A stretch of DNA of 64,000 bases from assembly GCF_014596745.1 (NCBI RefSeq), contig NZ_JABTCF010000001.1, positions 558,001 through 622,000 on the forward strand. Reading direction: 5' to 3'. The stretch comes from Maribacter aquimaris (GTDB lineage: Bacteria > Bacteroidota > Bacteroidia > Flavobacteriales > Flavobacteriaceae). The notes under the pieces were generated by a model, which made no database searches, was not told where the DNA came from, and saw only the letters and a program-made list of their open reading frames with translations. Below, piece by piece: positions 28,064-36,734 of this stretch (position 1 is its first letter; each line of letters begins with the position of its first letter). Made by a program: the position numbers and the translations under genes.

Positions 28064-28717
28064 ATGAATTTTTCAAAAATCTTAAACAACCGCTACACAG
28101 TAAAAGAATTTGATGCTACTAAAAAGGTATCCAATGCCGATTTTCAGCAAATCAAATCGTTATTGCGTTTAAGTCCATCAAGTATAAACCTACAGCCTTG
28201 GCATTTTATAGTTGCTGATACGGCAGCGGGTAAAGAGCGTATTGCAAAAGGTACGGAAGGAACCTTTCCTTTTAATACACCAAAGGTTTTGGATGCTTCC
28301 CATGTAATTGTGATTGCGGCTAAAACAGGAATTGAAGAAAATTATATAAAAAGTATTCTAGACCAAGAAGATAAGGATGGTCGCTTTGCAGTTCAAGAAT
28401 ACAAGGACCAAGCATTTGATGGACGGATGATGTTTACAAACCTGCACCGGTATGACCTAAAGGATGTACAACATTGGATAGAAAAACAAGTGTACCTTAA
28501 TATGGGTTCTTTATTAACGGGAGCTGCTGTTTTAGGGATAGATGCTTGCCCAATGGAAGGCGTAGATGTAAAAGCTTTAGACAAGGAGTTTGGTTTACGT
28601 GAAAAAGGATATACCGCTTTAGCTGTTGTGTCTTTAGGATATAGAAAAGACACCGATTTCAATTCAAAACTTCCAAAATCCAGATTGCCGGAAGATACCA
28701 TTATAACTCAATTATAA
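28064..28717 (+). CDS. Nitroreductase family NAD(P)H oxidoreductase
   Basis: A 217-residue FMN-dependent enzyme of the NfsB/NfnB type: NNRYTVKEFDATKKV at the N-terminus (FMN phosphate-contact region), LSPSSINLQPWHF, and EKGYTALAVVSLGYR near the C-terminus. Such enzymes reduce quinones, nitroaromatics or enals with two electrons. It is the first gene of the HxlR-linked operon and carries the operator-flanked promoter. Nitroreductase next to HxlR is a common regulatory pairing for electrophile stress. The exact substrate is unknown. Confidence 0.93.
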   Translation: MNFSKILNNRYTVKEFDATKKVSNADFQQIKSLLRLSPSSINLQPWHFIVADTAAGKERIAKGTEGTFPFNTPKVLDASHVIVIAAKTGIEENYIKSILDQEDKDGRFAVQEYKDQAFDGRMMFTNLHRYDLKDVQHWIEKQVYLNMGSLLTGAAVLGIDACPMEGVDVKALDKEFGLREKGYTALAVVSLGYRKDTDFNSKLPKSRLPEDTIITQL

Positions 28718-28739
28718 TGCCGCTTTAAACGATAAACTA

Positions 28740-29663
28740 ATGAAAAAATTCTTTAAAATAATTGGAGGTATCATCGTAAGCTTGTTAGCCATTGGTGCTA
28801 TACTATTTTTCTTTTTCCCTAAGGTGTTGGTAGACCAAACCAATGCAAGTTATGCGAATGCTGCAAACTTGGAAAAGAAAACGGTGGAAGTAAATGGATA
28901 CACCGTACATTTTTATGAAAGCAAAGCGAATGATGACAAGCCAGACTTTGTAATGCTCCACGGAATGGCAGACGATAAAAGTAGCTTTTTACAAACTGCT
29001 AAATTCTTATCTAATGAATATCATCTAATTCTTCCTGATTTGGCTGGACACGGCGATAATGGAAGAAAACAAGGACTTGATTATTCTATAGACGGACAAG
29101 CCTCTTTTCTAAAATCGTTTTTAGATCAACTTAACGTAACAAACTTTAACCTAATAGGTAATTCAATGGGCGGACATACAGCAGCTGCCTATGCCATAAA
29201 ATACCCTAATGATGTTAAAAATTTAATCTTATTGGATGCTGCGGGCATTACAATAGATGACCATGTTGTTTATGGTGGTTTTGGTAAAAAAATCGAAAAT
29301 AAAGAAGAGTTAGATGCTGTGCTTCAACGTGTTTTTTACAAAGTACCAGACCTTCCAGGACCCATAGCCAATTATATGATCGAGACCGTAAATAATAGTA
29401 AAGATTTTGTTGACGACACTTTGATTCCTGCAATTACCAACGGAAAATACTTCAATCTTAAAGACGATGTTCAGTATATAAAAGCGCCAACATTGGTATT
29501 ACAAGGGAAACACGATGTAGTGGTACGTTTTAATGTAGCTGAATACTACAAAGACCACATTCCGAATGCAACTCTGGTAGTTATCGAAAACGCGGCACAT
29601 TCACCCCAATTAGAAGTTCCTGAGGAAGTTGCTAACGATATCAATCAATTTATAAAATTATAA
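28740..29663 (+). CDS. Alpha/beta hydrolase with N-terminal membrane anchor
   Basis: A 307-residue hydrolase. Residues 8-27 form one transmembrane helix, so the catalytic domain is probably held at the inner membrane. The fold motifs are clear: MLHGMADDKSSF (oxyanion loop), nucleophile Ser142 in GNSMGGH, Asp in LQGKHDVVV, and His in ENAAHSPQLE. It could cleave an ester or lactone, but nothing defines the substrate. It lies 22 bp after the nitroreductase gene and 12 bp before the next gene, so it belongs to the same transcript. Confidence 0.88.
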   Translation: MKKFFKIIGGIIVSLLAIGAILFFFFPKVLVDQTNASYANAANLEKKTVEVNGYTVHFYESKANDDKPDFVMLHGMADDKSSFLQTAKFLSNEYHLILPDLAGHGDNGRKQGLDYSIDGQASFLKSFLDQLNVTNFNLIGNSMGGHTAAAYAIKYPNDVKNLILLDAAGITIDDHVVYGGFGKKIENKEELDAVLQRVFYKVPDLPGPIANYMIETVNNSKDFVDDTLIPAITNGKYFNLKDDVQYIKAPTLVLQGKHDVVVRFNVAEYYKDHIPNATLVVIENAAHSPQLEVPEEVANDINQFIKL

Positions 29664-29675
29664 AAACACATAATT

Positions 29676-30299
29676 ATGAAAAGCACCATAGTAAAATTCA
29701 CAGCAAAACCAGAACATGCCACTAGTTTTGCAGCAACCTTAAAAGAAGCACAAGCAGCAACACAAAAAGAAGCAGGTAATAAAGAAATTAAAATATTTGT
29801 ATCTAAAGCAGATGCCAATGTGTTTTTTGTTTACGAACGTTGGGCAGATAAAGCAGCCATAACGTCTCATGATAACGAGCCACACACGCAAAAATTGATG
29901 CAAGTAGGACAAACTGCGCTACAAACTGCTCCGGATTTTTACTTTTTGGGTGATACCAATCCGTTACCAGACCATTCTAATTCAGCGAATCCTGAAGATG
30001 AAGTATTTATTATTTTCTTCATTTTCAAGTTTAATCCTAGCTATAGAAAGCAAATTTTAGCGCAATTTGAAGACCACATTACAAATACCCGAAAAGAGGA
30101 AAAAGGAAACATCCTTTTCGATTTATATACGGTAGACGATCATGAAGATACATTGGCTGTTTACGAACATTGGAGAAAGGAATCTGATGTTTGGGACATT
30201 CACTTTAATCAGCCATATGCAATGAAAACCGGAAAATTGTTGGAAGAAGCTGTAGACGGAGATTTAAAGCAGTATATGAATTTTGTTACAGAAATATAA
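29676..30299 (+). CDS. Double-domain antibiotic biosynthesis monooxygenase (ABM)-like protein
   Basis: A 207-residue protein made of two ferredoxin-like ABM halves. The first (about 1-95) has FTAKPEHATSFAATLKEAQ and FFVYERWADKAAITSHDNEPHTQKL. The second (about 110-205) has FKFNPSYRKQILAQFEDHI and LAVYEHWRKESDVWDIHF. The repeated xVYExWxxxxxxxxH signature is typical of the family, which includes cofactor-free oxygenases acting on quinols and haem-degrading relatives. It is cytosolic, without signal. Its neighbours suggest oxidation of a small reactive compound, but the reaction is not known. Confidence 0.85.
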   Translation: MKSTIVKFTAKPEHATSFAATLKEAQAATQKEAGNKEIKIFVSKADANVFFVYERWADKAAITSHDNEPHTQKLMQVGQTALQTAPDFYFLGDTNPLPDHSNSANPEDEVFIIFFIFKFNPSYRKQILAQFEDHITNTRKEEKGNILFDLYTVDDHEDTLAVYEHWRKESDVWDIHFNQPYAMKTGKLLEEAVDGDLKQYMNFVTEI

Positions 30300-30310
30300 T
30301 TTAGTGAAAG

Positions 30311-31213
30311 ATGAAAAATTTAGTGAAAGCGTTGGTTTGCGTATGTATAGTCGTCATTGGAATTCAAAATGTTTCAGCCCAAGAACCAAGTATGAGAACT
30401 TTTGACAACAATACCAAAGCAGTTCAATTGCAAAAAGGCACAATGCAGGTTTTTGATTATGGAGAGACGCAAGTCCACGCTTATGAAACCAAAGGTTTTT
30501 TTAACACACATGCTTTTTTTATTGAAAAAAATGGACAAGGTGTGCTGATCGAGACTCCTCCAATGAAAGATAATTACAATGAACTAGTGGATTATATTGT
30601 TGGTTTGGGGTATACAAATATTGATGTGATGGTTTCCTATCATTTAATAGGAAAGCACTTTTTTGATACGGACAAATTAAAATTCAATCATATCTATTCC
30701 AATCAAGAATCTTTGGATTATATGACAAATTCCGGAAATGAATCCCTGTCAAAATTGAAGGAAGTTTCAGGTGAAGATCTTGATGAGACAACTATTGTAC
30801 CAACCGATTTATTAGAAGCAGGAGCTCAAGAAATTTCTGGAATTCCATTTGTTATTACACCTACCGGTTTTGGATTTGATGTAGAAATGCCAGAAATAAA
30901 AGCGGTTCACTTACATATGGTGGGTCATGATAATCATACTATGATTTTCAATACTGAATTTATAGATACGGTAATTAAAGAACTTTCCGCTTTTCAGGAA
31001 AAAGGATATACTACCTATTTTTCTTCACATAGTGCTCCTGAAACCTCAGGAGATGTAACGATTAAAATCAACTATCTAGAAGATATGAAAGCAATTCTTT
31101 CAGCATCTAAAAACAGTGAAGCATTCATTCAGAAAATGGATAAAGCCTATCCTGATTTTGGATGGAGAAATTACTTGTTAGGAAGTGCAAAAATGTTATT
31201 TCCAAAAAAATAA
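30311..31213 (+). CDS. Exported metallo-beta-lactamase-fold-like protein with degenerate metal site
   Basis: A 300-residue exported protein; the signal peptide ends NVSAQ (about 24). The layout resembles the MBL fold: HAFFIEKNGQGVLIETPP, a region around NYNELVDYIVGLGYTNID, then SYHLIGKHFF where HxHxDH is expected. At 111-116 only the first and last His remain (HLIGKH; the second His is Ile and the Asp is Lys). A later VHLHMVGHDNH may hold other ligands. The metal-binding site is thus altered or lost; it could be a binding protein or use a different metal. It is in the operon, 11 bp after the ABM gene. Confidence 0.62.
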   Translation: MKNLVKALVCVCIVVIGIQNVSAQEPSMRTFDNNTKAVQLQKGTMQVFDYGETQVHAYETKGFFNTHAFFIEKNGQGVLIETPPMKDNYNELVDYIVGLGYTNIDVMVSYHLIGKHFFDTDKLKFNHIYSNQESLDYMTNSGNESLSKLKEVSGEDLDETTIVPTDLLEAGAQEISGIPFVITPTGFGFDVEMPEIKAVHLHMVGHDNHTMIFNTEFIDTVIKELSAFQEKGYTTYFSSHSAPETSGDVTIKINYLEDMKAILSASKNSEAFIQKMDKAYPDFGWRNYLLGSAKMLFPKK

Positions 31214-31239
31214 TTCACGAATAATCACAAATCAAGGTT

Positions 31240-32811
31240 ATGAAAAAGCAATTAATTTTCGTCTTCACCTTATGTATCACATACATAACGATTGCACAAA
31301 CTACAAAAGAAGACGACTATAAGGCAGGCGTTAAAACTGTAAATGAGGTAAATGGTGAAGGTGCTTCCAAAGGTCTGGAAGCGGCGTTTAAAAGCGTGTC
31401 TCCAGATATGGCAGATTATATTATTCGTTATGGTTTTGGAGAAATTTACAACAGAGAAGGTTTGGATTTTAAAACAAAAGAATTGCTGATTATTGCTAGC
31501 CTAACGACACAAGCCAATGCAAAATCACAGTTAAAGTCGCATATGAAAGCTGCACTAAACCTTGGTGTAACTCCAGATGAGATTTCTGAAACGATGATCT
31601 TGCTAAGTCTATATACTGGGTTTCCGGCTGCAAACAATGGGATTTTTGCCTTGAAAGAAGTTTTGGATGAAACAAATTATGCTGCCTCTTCTAAAATAAA
31701 TTCAACGAATCAATTAATTAAAAACTGGGAATTGGAAGGTTTTGCTATGCCAGAATCCATAGTAGCTTCTCCTACTGAAGATTGGTTGTATGTTTCTAAC
31801 GTAAATCAGAATGAAAAAGGATATATAAGCCGAATTACAAAGGATGGTAAAGTAGATAATTACAAATGGGTTACAGGTTTAAATAACCCTGCTGGTTTAG
31901 CATTATACCAAGACAAATTGTATGTAGGTGATGGCACGGAACTTCATATTATTGATGTAAAAAAGGGTAAGCTGATAAATAGCTTTACATCAACAGATGT
32001 GGTTTCATTAAATGATGTGGTAGTTTCTAAAACTGGACAGGTTTTTATCTCTGATATTGCAGGCGGAAAAATTTTCACTTTAGAAAATAACAAACTAGTA
32101 GTTTGGTTTCAAACACCTGAAATTAAACATCCAAATGGCCTTTATATTCAAGATGATAATTTAATTATTGCTGATTTTGGTGCAGAATTATCATTGGAGT
32201 TAACTCCAGATAAGTTTGGTAGTGTGTATAAGGTCAACCTAAAAGACAAAACAGCTACGATGATTAAAAGTGGGTATCAATTAGGTGCTTTAGATGGCTT
32301 AGCTGCTGTTCAAAACGGATTTTTAGTTACAGGTGGTACGGTTAGCGATTTGTTTTTTATAAACGATAATGCTAAACAGTTAATTGGAACTTTTCCGAAA
32401 GGTTTAGCAGATATAAGTATTCAAGGGAATACGCTATATGCACCAATTCTTTTTAGTAATAAAATTGAATCTTTTTCAGTTCCGAATAATTTGGTTTCTA
32501 GCGAGACTATTGATGATAACTGGCATCGAATTAAAACAAAAGAGGAGTATTTAAAATTGGCTGCCGATAATTTTTACAGTGATAAGGATGGTACATCTGT
32601 AGCTACTCACGACGGACAAATATTTGGAGTCTTTGGCGGAAAAATATTAACGGGAACTTGGGATTGGAAAGATACTTTCTTTACACGTACTAGTAAAATA
32701 GGGGATTTAGACTTGGGTTATGATGAAATTGTAATCGAAGTAAATGCTACACAAATGCGATTGACCTTAAAACAAGGAAAAGGACCAACTGTAATTTATA
32801 ATAAAAAATAG
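31240..32811 (+). CDS. Exported carboxymuconolactone-decarboxylase-like/SMP-30 beta-propeller fusion
   Basis: A 523-residue exported fusion. The signal peptide ends TIAQ (about 20). Residues 35-145 are CMD-like (FKTKELLIIASLTTQ, LKSHMKAALNLGVTPDEISE, YTGFPAANNGIFALKEV), lacking the AhpD CxxC cysteines. Residues 160-410 are an SMP-30/gluconolactonase-like propeller (PESIVASPTEDWLYVSN, LYVGDGTELHIIDV, SLNDVVVSKTGQVFISD, HPNGLYIQDDNLIIADFG). A roughly 105-residue C-terminal domain (WHRIKTKEEYLKLAADNFYS...) is unrecognised. A decarboxylase-like domain with a lactonase-like propeller suggests successive steps on one ring or lactone substrate; this is inference. The next gene begins 1 bp after its stop. 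Confidence 0.82.
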   Translation: MKKQLIFVFTLCITYITIAQTTKEDDYKAGVKTVNEVNGEGASKGLEAAFKSVSPDMADYIIRYGFGEIYNREGLDFKTKELLIIASLTTQANAKSQLKSHMKAALNLGVTPDEISETMILLSLYTGFPAANNGIFALKEVLDETNYAASSKINSTNQLIKNWELEGFAMPESIVASPTEDWLYVSNVNQNEKGYISRITKDGKVDNYKWVTGLNNPAGLALYQDKLYVGDGTELHIIDVKKGKLINSFTSTDVVSLNDVVVSKTGQVFISDIAGGKIFTLENNKLVVWFQTPEIKHPNGLYIQDDNLIIADFGAELSLELTPDKFGSVYKVNLKDKTATMIKSGYQLGALDGLAAVQNGFLVTGGTVSDLFFINDNAKQLIGTFPKGLADISIQGNTLYAPILFSNKIESFSVPNNLVSSETIDDNWHRIKTKEEYLKLAADNFYSDKDGTSVATHDGQIFGVFGGKILTGTWDWKDTFFTRTSKIGDLDLGYDEIVIEVNATQMRLTLKQGKGPTVIYNKK

Positions 32812-32812
32812 T

Positions 32813-33751
32813 ATGCAAAATAAGACTTCTCACGATTCTCTTATTTTTAACAAAGAAGAATCAAATCAGAAAAAAAGACCTTTTTTGGTCGATAAAAACG
32901 AATATCCTTTTAAAAGTAATTGGTTTGAAAAAGAGGGTGTTTCTATGCATTATATTGATGAAGGAGAAGGCATACCTATTGTATTGGCGCACGGAAATCC
33001 AGAATGGTCATTTATATATAGAAATATTATAAAAGAGTTATCTGGTGAAGCAAGATTAATAGCTTATGATTTACCAGGTTTTGGATTTTCAGATACGCCT
33101 AAAGATTTTGATTATACTCCGCAAGAACACGCTAAATGGGTAAAATCTTTGGTGCTTGATCATTTAAAACTTGAAAAGTTTATTTTGGTTGTGCAAGATT
33201 GGGGCGGACCAACCGCATTGCATCTAGCTACAAACCATCCAAATAGTATTCTAGGAACCGTTATTTCTAATACTTGGGCGTGGAAAGCGAATCCTGAATC
33301 AGAAAAATTTTCTAATTTCTTTAAAACTGAAGAAGGAAAGAGACTTATTTATGAGGAAAATTACTTTGTAAGAACATTGCTTTTAAAAAGTATGAATAAA
33401 AAATCTGGCAATAATCAAGCGATTATTGATGCTTATGAAATGGCATTTCCAACACCAGAATCTAGAAAAGGAACATTGATTTTTCCACAGCATATTACAC
33501 TTTCAGAATCTTGGTTTCTAGAAATAGAAGAAAAATTACATCTTTTAGCAGACAAACCAGTGGAGTTGATCTTTGGTGAGAAAAATAGAACTTTAGGAAA
33601 TCCAGAATCGATTGCTAAATGGCGTTCTTATTATCCAAATGCAAATGTTCAGTTATTGCCTAATGCAGATCATTTTACGCAAGAGGAAAGCCCTGAGAGT
33701 TTTGTGTTTGCACTTAGACGAATATTAAAAGAGAATAAAAATTCTATATAA
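32813..33751 (+). CDS. Haloalkane dehalogenase-like alpha/beta hydrolase
   Basis: A 312-residue alpha/beta hydrolase with an acidic nucleophile: VQDWGGPTALHLA puts Asp129 where most hydrolases carry Ser, the hallmark of haloalkane dehalogenases and related hydrolases. HGNPEWSFIYR (from His60) is the oxyanion/halide-contact region, where dehalogenases have HGNPTSSFLWR-like sequence; Glu64-Trp65 differ at that spot. The base is His in NADHFTQEE. Cytosolic. It starts 1 bp after the CMD/SMP-30 gene. Fluoroacetate-type dehalogenase or epoxide hydrolase activity is an alternative. Confidence 0.84.
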   Translation: MQNKTSHDSLIFNKEESNQKKRPFLVDKNEYPFKSNWFEKEGVSMHYIDEGEGIPIVLAHGNPEWSFIYRNIIKELSGEARLIAYDLPGFGFSDTPKDFDYTPQEHAKWVKSLVLDHLKLEKFILVVQDWGGPTALHLATNHPNSILGTVISNTWAWKANPESEKFSNFFKTEEGKRLIYEENYFVRTLLLKSMNKKSGNNQAIIDAYEMAFPTPESRKGTLIFPQHITLSESWFLEIEEKLHLLADKPVELIFGEKNRTLGNPESIAKWRSYYPNANVQLLPNADHFTQEESPESFVFALRRILKENKNSI

Positions 33752-33775
33752 ATAGGAATAAAAAAACGAGATAAA

Positions 33776-34369
33776 ATGAAATATGAAATTTCAATGTTTT
33801 CTGATTTTCAATGCCCTTATTGCTATATAGCAAAAGGAACTATTGATAGTCTAAAAAAAGAATATGATATTGAAATTAACTTTAGAGGATATGAAATTCA
33901 TTCAGACATACCTGAAAACGGTATTCCCTCAAAAGATTATTTCCCAAATGCAAAACAGAAAAATATTCAGCTACAAGAATTTGGACGTCAATTCGGTTAT
34001 GAATTTGCAGATATAACTGCTATGCCTAATTCAAACAAAGCATTACAAGTTGCAGAGTATGCTAAAGAGGTAAATAAATCTGATGCCTTTAATACACTAA
34101 TGTACGAAGCATTCTTTTTTAAAGACATAAACATAAGTTTGGTTCCTGAAATAAAAAAAATGGCATTGACAGTAGGTATTTCTGAAGCAGAAGTGAATCA
34201 GGTTTTTGCTACAAATAAGTATAAAGAAATATTAAAATCCAATAAAATATTTTGTAGAGATAATAATATCTCTAGTGTTCCAACTTTTATTATTAATAAT
34301 AAAATGATAGTTGTTGGAGCTCAAAGTGCTGAAAATTTTAGAAAAGTCTTTGAAGAATTAAAAGTATAA
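33776..34369 (+). CDS. DsbA family oxidoreductase, FrnE-like
   Basis: A 197-residue thioredoxin-fold protein with active site CPYC at 13-16 near the N-terminus, a helical insert, and cis-Pro motif VPTFIINN toward the end. It lacks a signal peptide, so it is cytosolic as in the FrnE/HCCA-isomerase-like group, where members act as dithiol-disulfide isomerases or thiol-dependent isomerases of aromatic intermediates. The protein closes the contiguous part of the HxlR operon; after it the frame structure breaks down into a remnant. It may protect thiols from the same electrophile or process an intermediate. Confidence 0.9.
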   Translation: MKYEISMFSDFQCPYCYIAKGTIDSLKKEYDIEINFRGYEIHSDIPENGIPSKDYFPNAKQKNIQLQEFGRQFGYEFADITAMPNSNKALQVAEYAKEVNKSDAFNTLMYEAFFFKDINISLVPEIKKMALTVGISEAEVNQVFATNKYKEILKSNKIFCRDNNISSVPTFIINNKMIVVGAQSAENFRKVFEELKV

Positions 34370-34391
34370 ATAAACAGTAACCATTATATAA

Positions 34392-34601
34392 AATTTTAGT
34401 AACAAAATACATTCAGTAGTTTTTGCTACTGTTGATAAAAATGGATTGCCTTCAACACGAATTATAGATATGATGTTGTTTGATAATGAAGGCGAAACTT
34501 CTACTGCTACTGGCGTTGGAATTATTGAAAAAAAAGAAAATGCATTTGTTTTTCAGGAGCATTGGGAGAATGCATTTTTTGTGAATCAGATAGAAAAATA
34601 G
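34392..34601 (+). pseudogene. Flavin-oxidase-like (PPOX-fold) gene remnant, possibly chimeric
   Basis: A 69-codon frame without a start codon at its head reads NKIHSVVFATVDKNGLPSTR and IIDMMLFDNEG, matching the start of pyridoxamine-phosphate-oxidase-like proteins. It continues in frame with ETSTATGVGIIEKKENAFVF, which does not look like the usual continuation (expected a LYFLTAKGK-like strand). It ends at TAG 34599-34601. I read it as a deletion remnant joining two pieces. It lies 22 bp after the DsbA-like stop. Confidence 0.6.
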
Positions 34602-34736
34602 AAAAGTAAAATCCAAAACTTTTAATCAGAGAGGTTTTTTTTAACGAAATCATAAAGTATTCAATTCAAATCTATTAAGGCATAAAAGTACACTAGATGG
34701 GACCATTTTTACCACTCCCCTCCTTTCTAATCCTTC

Positions 34737-34744
34737 TAGTTTTG
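34737..34744 (+). promoter_or_regulatory. Bacteroidota -7 element before the quinone-oxidoreductase-like gene
   Basis: TAGTTTTG, an exact TAnnTTTG match 44 bp before ATG 34789. No TTG at the usual -33 distance. It would give this gene its own promoter downstream of the remnant. Confidence 0.42.
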
Positions 34745-34788
34745 CCTTGTATTTAATAAATAATAAAGCAATTTAACACATACACTAT

Positions 34789-35730
34789 ATGAAAGCTATT
34801 GTATTAGAAAAAGCAGGAGGACCAGAAAACCTTCATGTAGCAGAAGTAACAAAACCATGTATAAAAGAGAACGAAGTATTAGTTGCTGTTAAAGCAATTT
34901 CATTAAATCCAGCAGATGTAAAACCAAAGTACGAAGACGAGATGTTGAGTATGATGTACGGTAAAGAACGACCCGTAATTTTAGGTTGGGATATTGCAGG
35001 TACGGTTACAGAAGTTGGTTCGGCAGTTACCAATTTCGAAGTCGGAGATAAAGTCTTTGGAATGGTTAATTTTCCTGGTATTGGTAATGCTTACGCAGAA
35101 TTTGTTGCTGCTCCAGAGGCGCATTTAGCTGTAATGCCAAGTAACGTGTCTTTTACTGAAGCTGCTGCAACCACTTTGGCGGCTTTAACAGCATTACAAA
35201 TATTATCCGGTAAGATTAACAAAGGTGATAAAGTCTTAATTCAGGCTGGTTCAGGTGGTGTTGGTCACTTTGCCATTCAAATTGCAAAAAACTTCGGAGC
35301 GTATGTAATTACTACTGCTTCAGCAAAAAACAAAGATTTTGTATTGTCTATTGGTGCAGATGAAGCTATCGATTATCATACGCAAAAATTTGAAGAAATT
35401 TTATCAGATATCGACTTTGTATTAGATACTCAAGGTGGTAAAGTTTTAGAAAATTCAGCAAAAGTTTTAAAAAATGGCGGAGCAATTATAACCACGGTCG
35501 CACCAGATTTACCTGAAGGTGTTAAGGCTGCAGCCGAAAAAGAAAACAAAACGATAACTAATATTCTAGTGCATTCCAGCGCAGAAGATATGAACACCTT
35601 AAAAAGGATGTTAGAAAGCGGAGCAATTAAACCAAATATCTACAAAACCTTTGCTTTTGAGGCTATGGCAGATGCACACAGAGAAGTTGAAAAAGGAAGA
35701 ACGGTTGGTAAAGTGATTGTAACAATATAA
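34789..35730 (+). CDS. NADP-dependent MDR-family oxidoreductase (quinone-oxidoreductase-like)
   Basis: A 313-residue medium-chain dehydrogenase/reductase. Seen: ILGWDIAGTVTEVGSAV, then the nucleotide-binding AGSGGVG at 153-159 and a Rossmann pattern through VITTASAKN. The zinc-binding cysteine cluster of classical alcohol dehydrogenases is absent, which points to the zinc-free quinone/enone reductase branch. It would reduce quinones or alpha,beta-unsaturated carbonyls with NADPH, fitting an electrophile-defence island. It has its own putative -7 element and lies 46 bp before the SDR gene. Confidence 0.91.
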   Translation: MKAIVLEKAGGPENLHVAEVTKPCIKENEVLVAVKAISLNPADVKPKYEDEMLSMMYGKERPVILGWDIAGTVTEVGSAVTNFEVGDKVFGMVNFPGIGNAYAEFVAAPEAHLAVMPSNVSFTEAAATTLAALTALQILSGKINKGDKVLIQAGSGGVGHFAIQIAKNFGAYVITTASAKNKDFVLSIGADEAIDYHTQKFEEILSDIDFVLDTQGGKVLENSAKVLKNGGAIITTVAPDLPEGVKAAAEKENKTITNILVHSSAEDMNTLKRMLESGAIKPNIYKTFAFEAMADAHREVEKGRTVGKVIVTI

Positions 35731-35776
35731 ATAATAGAGCAAAAATTAGTTACTTTAAGGAGCATATCAAAAAATT

Positions 35777-36640
35777 ATGAAAAAGAACATTTTAATCACA
35801 GGAACATCCACAGGAGTAGGGTTTGAAAGTGCCTTATTATTGGCGAAAAATAACTTCAAAGTTTATGCGACAATGCGAAATTTGAAGAAAGCCGATATTT
35901 TGAAACAGGAAATAAAAGAAGGGGATTTAGATATTGAAATTTTAGAACTGGATGTCTCTGACTACAATTCGATTGAAAAAGCAGTAAAAACCATCATTGC
36001 CAAAGATGGTAAAATTGATATCCTTTTAAACAATGCCGGGGCTGGTTTTGCAAAAACATTAGAGCAATCATCCTTAGATGAAATTGATTGGGTTACCGAT
36101 GTAAATTATAAAGGTGTTGTGAGAACAACAAAAGCAGTTTTACCTTTTATGAGAAAAGCTAAAACAGGACAAATCATTAATATCACCTCTATAGGCGGAC
36201 TTGTAGGGCAACCTTTCAATGAATTGTATTGTGGGGCAAAATTCGCAGTAGAAGGTTTTACAGAGGCATTGGCCTCTTATGTGTCCTCACCTTTCAATAT
36301 CAAACTGTCATTGGTAGAACCAGGAGGTATTGCCACTGAATTTTTAAGCAGTGCCATATCAAAAATGACCAACGACCAGGGCGAATTGGTATCAGGAGAA
36401 TACGCTCCTATTTTTCAGAAATACATGCAAAAGGCACAAGACAGATCTAATAATGGAGAAGTTTCAACGTATCAAACAGGAAAAGAGGTAGCCGAAGTAA
36501 TACTAAAGGTTATACAAACCGAAAATCCTCCGCTACGAATCAGAACTTCAGAATGGGCAGAAGAGATGACTAGACTTAAAACACAAGCCGATCCTGACGG
36601 CACTAAATTAGTGAACCGGATAGAAGCGTATTTTCTGTAA
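35777..36640 (+). CDS. SDR family oxidoreductase
   Basis: A 287-residue classical short-chain dehydrogenase: cofactor motif TGTSTGVG near residues 8-15, NNAGAG at 85-90, catalytic Ser138 in INITSIGG, and Tyr151/Lys155 in YCGAK. The Arg-containing TMRN after the second strand suggests NADP preference. The protein is cytosolic and probably cotranscribed with the upstream quinone-oxidoreductase-like gene. It is the last AT-rich gene, so the island appears to end shortly after it. Substrate unknown. Confidence 0.92.
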   Translation: MKKNILITGTSTGVGFESALLLAKNNFKVYATMRNLKKADILKQEIKEGDLDIEILELDVSDYNSIEKAVKTIIAKDGKIDILLNNAGAGFAKTLEQSSLDEIDWVTDVNYKGVVRTTKAVLPFMRKAKTGQIINITSIGGLVGQPFNELYCGAKFAVEGFTEALASYVSSPFNIKLSLVEPGGIATEFLSSAISKMTNDQGELVSGEYAPIFQKYMQKAQDRSNNGEVSTYQTGKEVAEVILKVIQTENPPLRIRTSEWAEEMTRLKTQADPDGTKLVNRIEAYFL

Positions 36641-36734
36641 AAGGATTTCAGAAAATTTTGATACTTAAGCATTACAACAATTCACATTGCTGTTAAGAAA
36701 TAATACCAAGATATATGTCCCAGTATTATCAGGA

